Shown piece by piece: positions 44,923-55,259 of a DNA stretch of 64,000 nucleotides. The number at the start of each line of letters is the position of its first letter. The stretch's first letter is position 1. This DNA comes from Patella vulgata. Its lineage: Eukaryota; Mollusca; Gastropoda; Patellidae. A program made the translations under genes and the position numbers. The notes under the pieces are model-generated. The model was not told the DNA's origin. It did not search any database and was given only the letters and a program-made list of their open reading frames with translations. The DNA lies in assembly GCF_932274485.2 (NCBI RefSeq), contig NC_065886.2:38675501-38739500 (forward strand), written 5' to 3'.

Positions 44923-45367
44923 TGTTCTAAACGATCAAGACTCAAAACAATTGGTGACAGAGCTTTTAGTGTATGGGCGCCAATTGCATGGAATAAGCTT
45001 CCATTTTCTATCAGAAACGCTGTGTCTCTTTCTGTTTTTAAAAAATCCGTCAAAACTGTTTTATTTAAAGAAGCCTTTAGCTTTTAACGATTTTAACTTT
45101 TTGTTAATCTCTTAGTAATCTTTTATTTTACTGACTACTGTTTTATACATTTATTCATAATATCTGCATAATGTGTTGTTTCCTCAATAGTTTATGATTA
45201 TATTGTTTATCTGTGATACTGTTTGTGATAGTTTATAATGTGTGATAATTTATAATGTTTTGTAAAGCGCATTTGAGCTCCTAGTGAATTGTGCGCTATA
45301 AAAATGTTCATAATAATAATAATAATAATAGTGTGACGATTGGTTAGATGATTTATATATCTACGCT

Positions 45368-45371
<4 letters not shown>

Positions 45372-45401
<30 letters not shown>

Positions 45402-45402
45402 A
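45372..45402. repeat. (TA)n microsatellite
   Basis: About 15 TA units just upstream of HT-3. Confidence 0.9.
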
Positions 45403-45449
45403 CGTGGGCATTAAGCGGACCATTAACACATATATATAGCCACTAGCAG

Positions 45450-46222
45450 GATACCCGGCTTCGCTCGGGGATCATAACTCCGAAACCGGAAGTGATAGAT
45501 TAACGCCACCTGGCCTATGTTACTCCTCGGTCCGAGCTACCCGTACACCCCAAATTTAAGACTCGGGGCAGACCTAGTGTAGCCGCCAACCCCGAACAGA
45601 CCGGCTTCGCTCGTCGGTCATAACTCCGAAACCGGAAGTGATAGACTAACGCCACCTGGCCTATGTTACTCCCCGGTCCGAGCTACCCCTATACCCCAAA
45701 TTTCAGACTCGGGGCAGACCTAGTGTAGCCGCCAACCCCGAACAGACAGACTTCGCTCGGGGATCATAACTCCGAAACCGGAAGTGGTAGACTAACGCCA
45801 CCTGGTCTATGTTACTCCCCGGTCCGAGCTACCCCTATACCCCAAATTTCAGACTCGGGGCAGACCTAGTGTAGCCGCCAACCCCGAACAGACCGGCTTC
45901 GCTCGGGGGTCATAACTCCGAAACAGGAAGTGGTAAACTAACGCCACCTGGCCTATGTTACTCCCCGGTCCGAGCTACCCCAATACCCCAAATTTCAGAC
46001 TCGGGGCAGACCTAGTGTAGCCGCCAACCCCGAACAGACCGGCTTGGCTCGGGGGTCATAACTCCGAATCCGGAAGACTAACGCCACCTGGCCTATGTTA
46101 CTCCCCGGTCCGAGCTATCCCTATATCCCAAATTTCAGACTCGGGGCAGACCTAGTGTAGCCGCAAACCCCGAACAGACAGACAGACAGACAGACAAACG
46201 ACAGTCACAAATATTAGTATAG
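45450..46222 (+). repeat. HT-3: five 146-bp tandem units with (GACA)n end
   Basis: Five units at an exact 146-bp step (CATAACTC at 45473, 45619, 45765, 45911, 46057). Each carries a CCGGCTTCGCTCGGG dyad, CGCCACCTGGCCTATGTTAC and TAGTGTAGCCGCCAACCCCG. The last unit ends in (GACA)n at 46173-46196 and AATATTAGTATAGATT. GC-rich against an AT-rich background. The CGGCTTCGCTCGGG...GACAGACA...TATTAGTATAGAT plan is widespread in invertebrate genomes; its class is unresolved, and I infer it is non-autonomous. Confidence 0.88.
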
Positions 46223-46670
46223 ATTAAGCAGACCGATGGATTAGGCAGACATAAACCGGTCTGCCTAATATTTTAACTGATGAATTTTACATGCTAAAAA
46301 GTGAGAAATCACATTTCTGTAGTTGGAATAGATTTAAGTTGCCTCTCACAGTAATTTTGGGTATCTGGATTTAAAGAAAGAAAATTAATAAAATATAATT
46401 TTTACTCTTAAGTTTTGACCTGCGTATATTTATTTATCTATTATTATGGGCATTAGGCAGACAGGCTTTAACCCTAAACAGTTTTCTAAAAACATATGAA
46501 TGTCTATATTTTTATTTTATTTTTTCATTCAGGAAACATTGCTTTTAATTTTGATAACAAATTTGTTTCGTATTTTTTATTAATTTCGAAAATAATATTT
46601 TGTCATTTTGTTACTGTCAAAATTCTCGTTTCGACGTGAGAGGTCATTAATTTTGAAACATTCACGGGTA
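46223..46670. other. sequence with GGTCTGCCTAAT motifs
   Basis: GATTAGGCAGACATAAACCG and GGTCTGCCTAATATTTT at about 46240-46275 form an inverted pair, and GGGCATTAGGCAGACAGGC lies at about 46449. Together with GGGCATTAAGCGGACC at 45406, left of HT-3, this suggests HT-3 is inserted in another repeat whose ends carry this motif. The same motif makes up the 60.3-kb minisatellite. Confidence 0.45.
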
Positions 46671-46672
46671 TA

Positions 46673-46929
46673 TGACGTCAACATCTCGATGACGTCAATG
46701 TTTCGATGACGTAAACGGCAGGTGTCAACCAAAGCCGTTTAGATAAAGTTGCGACAACTGTGAAGCCAGAAATTTCTTATGACGTCATGAAAATATGACA
46801 TCAAGTCTAAAAAGACGCCATCTTGGGTCCCAAGTATTTGTCAAAGCCCTGTATAGGGAAAGTTACGACAACTCATTTACAGGCGCCATCTTGGGTCCCA
46901 ACTATTACGCCAAAAAAACTATGACGTCA
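46673..46929. promoter_or_regulatory. cluster of TGACGTCA (CRE/ATF-like) motifs
   Basis: Perfect TGACGTCA occurs at 46673, 46690, 46780 and 46922, with TGACGTAA at 46707 and TGACATCA-type and GGCGTCAT variants between. Five in 260 bp is far above chance. The last part overlaps the inverted-repeat arm, whose mirror copy at about 55073 keeps one. The motif is the binding site of CREB/ATF bZIP proteins (established); a regulatory role here is inference. Confidence 0.45.
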
Positions 46930-48632
46930 TGGCGTCATATAGCTTTACTTAACCAAACGTTTTAAGAAACCAATGCAGTTTGGTTTAATGATAATATGTC
47001 AGACAAAATCATACTCCACATCGGCCATGGCAAAATTACATGATTAACATAATTCAATTTGGCGTTCTTCAGGAATTATCGAGAACGCTATATCGTAATC
47101 AGTGTCTTTCAGTGGTGGTAGGATAAATAATTTATTTTTAAACTCCTCAAACACAGAGTGGTTATGCAAGCGAAGTGTGTCGAAAAATCGAATTTGACAA
47201 ACATCAATTTAAAAATGTATTTTTCATTTGATGGCGGACATTTCTTTCAAAATGGTGGAATTTTCATTAATTTCCATTTCCTTCCATTGGGTATGACTTG
47301 TAATATGTGGTATATTAATCCCGAAATGACATAGTTGCTCTTAAATGAATATATTGTTAAAGCGCTTTAAACATCTAGATGCAATAGACAAGGTGTAGAA
47401 AATTCAAGCTACATTGAAATGTTGGCAATAAAGATCGAATCATAGTTTTTAATTATATAGATGTTATAAATCACATAATTTATTCAGCTCGAGGCAAGAT
47501 TTAAAATGGATAGATGCGTTTCGTTTAACTTGAATGTAGATTTATATGATGCATATATAGGCCCTTTCAGTTGAATCATATCATAGGAATATCTTATTTG
47601 CATAGTTTTACGTATTTGTCGACATTAAGGTGTACGTGTTCTATTGTTCCATTTATAGCCTATACATTTTCTTGTTTCACTTGACTAAACAAAACATTGT
47701 GTAGGAATGTAGGCTTTTATAAATTGAACAAAAAGCTGATGAATGCTGAGATGTGTGGAACATGCTCGGGGCGATTTGTAACAAATCTCAGGCACGATAT
47801 ACTCTTCAAAAAAAGTAGGGGATATTAAAATGCAAATACCTATGCAGGTTGTAATATGATAAATAGTCATGGACACTAGACATGCTTTGGGAGTATGTTC
47901 ACAGATGAAGAACTTATCGCCCCAACAGAACCACTGAGCGGCACATGCGACACCAATAGCGCCATACACGTGGGTTCATCGTCAAATTTGACTATTGAAG
48001 GAAGGGTTGATGAAAACTGCCGCGTGCTGGTTAATCTATCCATCTTTGCTTTCTATGTCGGTTCTTGCATAAGATTTAATGTTTAGCGCATCTTTGCTTT
48101 AGTGTGTTACGTTTAATTTGATCGGGAGATGTGTTCGTCGACGTCAACCAACAACACTGCAAGAATTAGCCGTCGCACTGCAAGAGGAGCGGGTCAGATT
48201 GCCCCAAATCGTGACTGGACGTTTGATTAGGAGCATGCCACGACGAATTGCTGAATGCCTGAGGATTGGTGGAGCAATTACTCATTATTAAGACACAAAT
48301 CAAAAACGTTCATTTTCACTTTTGACGGTGTATCTATTTGCGAGTGTAATGGGACCGTCAGGTAAGCCGCCCATATGAAATGTTTATATTCATGTGTAGG
48401 GAATTGGTCTGTTATTAACATACACTGGTTACCTCTAATAAAAACAGCAGTGCATTTCCGCAGTTTTGTATTGTTTCTGAATATCCCCTACTTTTTTTGA
48501 AGAGTATATATTTGATACTAGTTGAGCAGCAGAACAACATGATTATTTCATTGGAAATGGGGCGCAAATACCCAAAGGTGTCGGACAAACTCTAAAGCAA
48601 CTGCGTCTCCTTCCTTGGGCCCCTTTAATGTA
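46838..48632 (+). repeat. giant inverted repeat, left arm
   Basis: About 1.8 kb that returns inverted at 53291-55165. Anchors: GTCAAAGCCCTGTATAGGG (outer), CAAACACAGAGTGGTTATGC, GAACATGCTCGGGGCGATTT, then a Tc1-N at the same place, and GTGTCGGACAAACTCTAAAG with CAACTGCGTCTCCTTCC (inner). There is no gene in the arm. Because both arms share the same Tc1-N insertion site, that insertion predates the duplication. Confidence 0.9.
47800..48506 (+). mobile_element. Tc1-N, copy 2
   Basis: TIRs TACTCTTCAAAAAAAGTAGG and mirror, TA duplications at 47798-47799 and 48507-48508, 707 bp. It retains the transposase C-terminal scrap at 48140-48290 (LQELAVALQEE, RRIAECLRIGG-type). Otherwise as copy 1. Confidence 0.9.
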
Positions 48633-48784
48633 AAACCTTTTTGCCTTCTAGCCGGCAAAATAAATGCCTGAAATTCCATTATTTTTTGGCCTAGGGCCAT
48701 TCCGGATTGGGTCATCAATCATAAATTGTATCATCAATTTTTCGAAAATAGAAATTTCTTTAAATTGACTAGATAAAACTTTTA

Positions 48785-49055
48785 AAATCAGTGTAGCTTA
48801 AATCAGTGAAATTTAAAGGCGCTAAATCTCTAATATTTGGGACCTAGAAATTGACATAAATGGGTCGCAAAGCATATAATAATGTAATATGAATGTATAT
48901 AAATTGATTTACGTTCAATCGTTTCCGTTTTTACTCTAATTTCAAAGCAGTTATGTTCGGCGAAATACCGAATCAGTTTATTTACATTCATATTACATTA
49001 TTTCCGACACATTGGTGTCAATATTAGCGATTTAGCTCCTTTAAATAAAAGGTGT
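48785..49055 (+). repeat. DR-1 fragment
   Basis: GGCGCTAAATCTCTAATATTTG, GGGTCGCAAAGCATATAATA, CAATCGTTTCCGTTTTTACTC and CAGTTATGTTCGGCGAAATAC match DR-1. A short inverted DR-1 scrap follows to 49050. Confidence 0.75.
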
Positions 49056-49179
49056 CTAGCGTAACATGTGTTTCGAGCATGTTTCATCAGTGACATGTGA
49101 GACGAGATATCGCTCTACGAAACTTCCTGGTGTCTTTTGCAATTTGTTTGGAGTAAGACGTTATCTCTCCCCGCCCATG

Positions 49180-52100
49180 CAGGGGCGGATCGGGCGAAGG
49201 GCCGGCCGGACAAAAAATGAAAAAAATAAGTTTTGTCCAATTCGTCTAAACCAGCGGCTGCCAGGCAGAATACGCCCACATTTTCGAGAGATGGATATAG
49301 AACCAGCTAAAAAGAAAGTGATTTTTCCTACAATTAAGGGCCATAATTCAGGAAATTAAAATTCGATATGCGCAAATATCGAAAGGAACCGAAATCTTTG
49401 GGTTATAAACTTACATTTCAAGTTTCAACAAAATCAGATAAAAATTGTGACCTTGATATACCATGTTTTTACGCTATTTGAGAACGAAGGGCGGCCATTT
49501 TGTCTGTCAATTTTGGGCTGAATTTCACGAAATTCGAACTCAGCCGTCCTTAGGGTGTAACGGTGATATAATTATACGTTTTTTTTAAATCGGATAAAAA
49601 TTATGACCTCTATAGGGTCCACAAGCTAAAAACACGATTTTTCGTACAATCAGGGAGCATAATTCAGGATGTTATGGCCCGATATGCGCGAATGTCGAGA
49701 GGAACTGAGATCTTTGTGTTATAAACTTACATTTCAAGTTTCAACAAAATCGGATAAAAGGTGTGACCTCTATAGTGTCCACAACCTTGATATACCATAT
49801 TTTTACGCTATTTGAGAACGAAGGGCGGCCATTTTGTCTGTCATTTTTGTCCGATTTTCACGAAATTCGGACTCAGTCGTCCTTGGGGTGTAACGGTGAT
49901 ATAATAATACGTTTTTTAAATCGGATAAAAATTATGACCTCTATATGGTCCACAAGCTAAAAACGCGATTTTTCGTACAATCAGGGGCCATAATCCAGGA
50001 AGTTACTGTTCGATATGCGCGAATATCAAAAGGAACCGAGATCTTTGGGTTATAAACTTATATTTCAAGTTTCAACAAAATCGGATAAAAATTGTGACCT
50101 CTATAGGGTCCACAACCTTGATATACCATATTTTTACGCTATTTGAGAACGAACGGCGGCCATTTTGTCTGTCAATTTTGGGCCGATTTTCATGAAATTT
50201 GAACTCAGTCGTCTTTATGGTGTAACGGTGATATAATTATACGGTTTTTTAAATCGGATAAAAATTATGACCTCTATAGGGTCCACAAGCTAAAAACACG
50301 ATTTTTCGTACAATCAGGGGCCATAATTCAGGAAGTTACGTCCGATATGCGCAAATATCGAAAGGAACCGAGATCTTTGGGTTATAAACTTACATTTTAA
50401 GTTTCAACAAAATCGGATAAAAATTGTGACCTCTATAGGGTCCACAACCTTGATATACCATATTTTTACGCTATTTGAGAACGAACGGCGGCCATTTTGT
50501 CTTGTCAATTTTGGGCCGATTTTCACGAAATTCGGACTCAGTCGTCCTAGGGGTTTAACGGTGATAAAATAATACGTTTTTTTAAATCGGATAAAAATTA
50601 TGACCTCTATATGGTCCACAAGCTAAAAACGCGATTTTTCGTACAATCAGGGGCCATAATCCAGGAAGTTACTGTTCGATATGCGCGAATATCGAAAAGA
50701 ACCGAGATCTTTGGGTTATAAACTTACATTTCAAGTTTCAACAAAATCGGATAAAAATTGTGACCTCTATAGGGTCCACAACCTTGATATACCATATTTT
50801 TACGCTATTTGAGAACGAACGGCGGCCATTTTGTCTGTCAATTTTGGGCCGATTTTCATGAAATTCGAACTCAGTCGTCTTTATGGTGTAACGGTGATAT
50901 AATTATACGGTTTTTTAAATCGGATAAAAATTATGACCTCTATACGGTCCACAAGCTAAAAACACGATTTTTCGTACAATCAGGGGCCATAATTCAGGAT
51001 GTTACGGTCTGATATGCGCAAATATCGAAAGGAACCGAGATCTTTGGGTTATAAACTTACATTTCAAGTTTCAACAAAATCGGATAAAAATTGTGACCTC
51101 TATAGGGTCCACAACCTTGATATACCATATTTTTACGCTATTTGAGAACGAACGGCGGCCATTTTGTCTTGTCAATTTTGGGCCGATTTTCACGAAATTC
51201 GGACTCAGTCGTCCTAGGGGTTTAACGGTGATATAATAATACGTTTTTTTAAATCGGATAAAAATTATGACCTCTATAGGGTCCACAAGCTAAAAACGCG
51301 ATTTTTCGTACAATCAGGGGCAGGGTCCATAAACCGAGATCTTTGGGTTATAAACTTACATTTCAAGTTTCAACAAAATCGGATAAAAATTGTGCCATTT
51401 TGTCTGTCAATTTTGGGCCGATTTTCATGAAATTCGAACTCAGTCGTCTTTATGGTGTAACGGTGATATAATTATACGGTTTTTTAAATCGGATAAAAAT
51501 TATGACCTCTATAGGGTCCACAAGCTAAAAACACGATTTTTCGTACAATCAGGGGCCATAATTCAGGAAGTTACGGTCCGATATGCGTAAATATCGAAAG
51601 GAACCGAGATCTTTGGGTTATAAACTTACATTTCAAGTTTCAACAAAATCGGATAAAAATTGTGACCTCTATAGGGTCCACAACCTTGATATACCATATT
51701 TTTACGCTATTTGAGAACGAACGGCGGCCATTTTGTCTTGTCAATTTTTGGCCGATTTTCACGAAATTCGGACTCAGTCGTCCTAGGGGTTTAACGGTGA
51801 TATAATAATACGTTTTTTTTTAAATCGGATAAAAATTATGACCTCTATAGGGTCCAAAAGCTAAAAACGCGATTTTTCGTACAATCAGGGACAGGGGCCA
51901 TAATTCAGGAAATTACGGTTCGATATGCGCGAATATCGAAAGGAACCGAGATCTTTGGGTTATAAACTTACATTTCAAGTTTCAACAAAATCGGATAAAA
52001 ATTGTGACCTCTATAGGGTCCACAACCTTGATATACCATATTTTTACGCTAATTGAGAACGAACGGCGGCCATTTTTTCTGTCAATTTTGGGCCGATTTT

Positions 52101-53209
52101 CACGAAATTCGAACTCAGCCATCCTTAGGGTTTAACGGTGATATGATAATACGGTTTTTTAAATCGTATAAAAATTATGACCTCTATAGGGTCCACAAGC
52201 TAAAAACGCGATTTTTCGTACAATCAGGGGCCATAATTCAGGAAGTTACGGTCCGATATGCGCGAATATCGAAAGGATCCGAGATCTTTAAATTATCAAC
52301 TTAGATTTCAAGTTTCAACAAAATCGGATAAAAATTGTGACCTCTATAGTATCCACAAGCTAAAAACGTGATTTGTCGTACAAACAGGGGCCATAATCCA
52401 TGAAGTTTCGATCCAATACATGCCAATATCAAAGGGAACCGAGATCTTTTGGAGATAAACCTATATTTCAAGTTTCGTCAAAATCGGATAAGAATTGTGA
52501 CCTGTAGAGTGTCTACAAACAAATTGTGGACGGACGGACGTCCAGACGTCCGGACGGACAGGGGCGACGACAATATACGTCCACATGAAAATGTGGGCGT
52601 ATAAAAACTTTTTCTGCTGAACATTATATGGGGGGGGGGGGTATTGGACCGGCCATGGATCATGTTGTATGTGGCCAGTGACTTTAACGGGCCGCCACGC
52701 CATCACTGGGGTCTGGAATGGGCTGGTATAATAGACTTTCTGGGCCTGGTGTGCTGGGTGTTGGCCGGAATTCGGAATCCTACGATGGGGATTCCGAATT
52801 TCATCCGAAAATTTCATCGGATTCACCCGACGCTGTCGCCAGAAACGTCTGCCGATGGTTCGTAACTCCAAAAAAAAAATCAATTTTAAGGCCTCAGCAA
52901 AATTTGATGTTGCTGGTCTTGACGATACAATGATAATACGTTAATTAATATGACGATATGATAATTTCACAGGTTGATGGTTGTAAATTACTTGCAGGTC
53001 GGGGTTTTGGCCTAAATTAATCAATTGATGAGATATATTATTTGACAGAGATTATAATCAGATATGCCACCAAATCGCATATTTGGGGTTCATTTTTCAA
53101 AATTTAATGGGGGAGAGCCCCCGGACCCCCCATCCGGGCTCCGCGGTCAGTAAAAGGGGCCGCTCCGACACGGGAGCCCGAGCCGGTTCCCGGCCCCAAT
53201 CCGCCCCTG
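49180..53209. mobile_element. hAT-like non-autonomous element (hAT-N) with 8-bp TSD
   Basis: Ends CAGGGGCGGAT (49180-49190) and ATCCGCCCCTG (53199-53209) are perfect inverted repeats, continuing imperfectly as GC-rich sequence (GGGCCGGCCGG / CCGGTTCCCGGCCCC). The 8-bp CGCCCATG is duplicated at 49172-49179 and 53210-53217. A CAGGGGCGG-type tip with an 8-bp duplication is the hAT hallmark. No transposase: about 70 bp of left end, an inserted HT-1 (49251-52604), then about 600 bp including GGAATTCGGAATCC-type dyads. Confidence 0.88.
49251..52604 (+). repeat. HT-1, longest array, inside hAT-N
   Basis: 5' signature CCAGCGGCTGCCAGGCAGA, then about nine 331-342-bp dimers (CGCTATTTGAGAACGA at 49473, 49806, 50137, 50469, 50803, 51136, 51705, 52047, with one shortened unit near 51330-51400). 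Each dimer has two related halves sharing ATCGGATAAAAATT and GACCTCTATAGGGTCCACAA. It ends with GGACGGACG near 52530, GGGGCGACGACAATATACGT and ATGTGGGCGTATAA. Dimers 50137-51136 are nearly identical, implying recent array growth. The many 60-90-codon frames (such as 50809-51012) are periodic artefacts. Confidence 0.92.
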
Positions 53210-53290
53210 CGCCCATGAGTAAATAATAATATTAATCGAATATATAAACCTCAGAAATTTAACAGATACAAATAATGTACATGTTATTCC

Positions 53291-55165
53291 ACAGGTAGAC
53301 ATACATTGAAGGTGCCCAGTGAAGGAGACGCAGTTGCTTTAGAGTTTGTCCGACACCTTTGGGTATTTGCGTCCCATACCCAGTGAAATAATCATGTTTT
53401 TTTCTGATGCTCAACTAGTATCAAATATATACTCTTCATAAAAAGTAGGGGATATTCAGAAACAAAACAAAACTGCGGAAATGCACTGCTGTTTTTATTA
53501 GAGGTAACCAGTGTATGTTAATAAAAGGCCAATGCCCTACACATGAATATAAACATTTCATGCGGGCGGCTTATCTGACAGTCCCTTTACACTTGCAAAT
53601 AGATACACCGTCAAAAGTGAAAATGAACGTTTTTGATTTTTGTCTTAAAAATGAGTAATTGCTCCACCAATCCTCAGGCATTCAGCAATTCGTCGTGGCA
53701 TGCTCATAATGAACTGTCCAGTCACGAATTGGGGTAATCTGGCCCACTCCTCTTGCAGTGCGACGGCTAATTCTTGCAGTGTTGTCCGTTGACGTCGACG
53801 AACACATCTCCCGATCAAATTAAACGTAACACACTAAAGCAAAGATACGCTAAACAGTAAATCTTATGCAAGAACCGATAGGAAAGCAAAGATGGATAGA
53901 TAAACCAGCACGCGGCAGTTTTCATCAACCCTTCCTTGAAGTGTCAAATTTGACAATGAACCCTCGTGTATGGCGCTATCGCATGTGCCGCTCAGTGGTT
54001 CTGTTGGGGCGATAAGTTCTTCATGTGAACATACTCTCAAAGCATGTCTAGTGTCCATGACTACACATATTACAACCTGCATAGGTATTTGCATTTTAAT
54101 ATCCCCTACTTTTTTTTTGAAGAGTATATCGTGCCTGTTACAAATCGCCTCGAGCATGTTCCACACATCTCAATATTTTTCAGCTTTTTGTTTAATCTTT
54201 AAAAGCCTACATTCCTACACAATGTTTTGTTTAGTCAAGTGAAACAAGAAAATGTATAGGCTAAATGGAACTATAGAACATGTACGTAAAACTATCAAAT
54301 AAGATATTCCTATGATATGATTCAACCGAAAGGTCCTATATATGCATGATATATCTACATTCAAGTTAAACGAACCGCATCTATTCATTTCAAATCTTGC
54401 GTCGAGCTGAATAAATTATGTGTTTTATAACATCAAGTTTTAACACCTTGTCTTTTGCATCTAGATGTTTAAAGTGCGCTAACAATATATTCATTTAAGG
54501 GGAAACTATGTCATTTCGTGATTAATATACCACATATTACAAGTCATACCCAACGGAAAGAAATGACGATTAATGAAAATTCCACCATTTTGAATTTCTA
54601 CCATCAAGAATTCTCGAAATTAAATTTTTGAGATTATCGCTGCCCTTTTATTACCAAATAAATGGGGTTTTATTTTTCTTTTTTTTTTAATTTGGCAGTT
54701 ACTTTGAAAGAAATGCCCGCCATCAAATGAAAAATACATTTTTAACTTGATGTTTGTCAAATTCGATTTTTCGACACACTTCGCTTGCATAACCACTCTG
54801 TGTTTGAGGAGTTTAAAAATAAATTATTTATCCTACCACCACTGAAAGACACTGATTACGGTATAGCCCTCTCGATAATTCCCGAAGAAGGCCAAATTGA
54901 ATTATGTTAATCATGTCATTTTGCCTTGGCCGATTTTGAGTATGATTTTGTCTGACATATTATCATTGAACCAAACCGCATTGATGTCTTTTGCAATTTG
55001 TTTAGTATAAATTGTAGCCCGTAAAACGTTATACCAAGAAAAAAACAATACGTTTTGTTAAGTAAAGCGCCATGACGTCATAGTTTTTATGGCGTCATAG
55101 TTGGGACCCAAAATGGCGCCTGTAAATGAGTTGTCGTAACTTTCCCTATACAGGGCTTTGGTGTC
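53291..55165 (-). repeat. giant inverted repeat, right arm
   Basis: Reverse-complement partner of 46838-48632. It carries one extra segment of about 100 bp near 54600-54710 and a small one near 54985-55035. The two arms differ at scattered sites, so the duplication is not very recent. Confidence 0.9.
53430..54126 (-). mobile_element. Tc1-N, copy 3
   Basis: TIRs TACTCTTCATAAAAAGTAGG and mirror with a TA duplication, 697 bp, transposase C-terminal scrap on the minus strand (about 53655-53800). It is the mirror copy of copy 2 within the inverted repeat, not an independent insertion. Confidence 0.9.
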
Positions 55166-55224
55166 AACCTCCTCCCTACCCGGGAACTTTCGGGACTTTT
55201 GGTTTGCATTTTTGGTTGTGGAAA

Positions 55225-55258
55225 ATGGCACCATCGACTACAGTATGGAAAACGGATG
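55225..55258 (+). CDS. small two-exon gene model, exon 1
   Basis: ATG in good context (GAAAATGG) opens MAPSTTVWKTD and runs into a consensus donor GTAAGT at 55259. The exon ends after the first base of a codon; joining to 56199 gives GAC, keeping the frame. It lies just outside the right arm of the giant inverted repeat. The sequence before it (CCCTACCCGGGAACTTTCGG) is GC-richer than its surroundings and could be a 5' UTR. No protein family is recognised for certain. Confidence 0.4.
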
Positions 55259-55259
55259 G

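Larger units (their letters stand above)
42358..45335 (+). mobile_element. CR1-like non-LTR retrotransposon (LINE), 5'-truncated
   Basis: Begins in the reverse-transcriptase domain at VDHDTLLSRL and carries GMPQGSILGPILF and the catalytic YADDTQLY (to 42741). After an S1 insertion it resumes with SQINNICKLCYYHLRNISKI (43203) and the thumb/C-terminal LHWLPIYFRIQYKILL to about 43616, then HT-2 interrupts. The C-terminus (RSRLKTIGDRAFSVWAPIAW, VFKKSVKTVLFKEAF) ends at about 45090. A 3' UTR with a GCGC stem-loop and an (ATA)n tail to 45335 closes it. No ORF1 or endonuclease: truncated on insertion at the right end of LTIR-1. The order of motifs fits the CR1/Rex1 group. Confidence 0.9.

Noticed and set aside
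45450-46222. CRISPR-like array
   Set aside because: Units are fully repeated with no distinct spacers, the genome is eukaryotic, and the array ends in a microsatellite.
47895-48086. 63-codon frame starting MFTDEELIAPTEPL in Tc1-N
   Set aside because: The frame is broken in the other Tc1-N copies and does not match the transposase.
49066-52304. Series of 60-97-codon frames with near-identical sequences
   Set aside because: Periodic artefacts of the 333-bp HT-1 dimer; the same holds for frames at 31214-31954 and 43528-44652 in HT-2.
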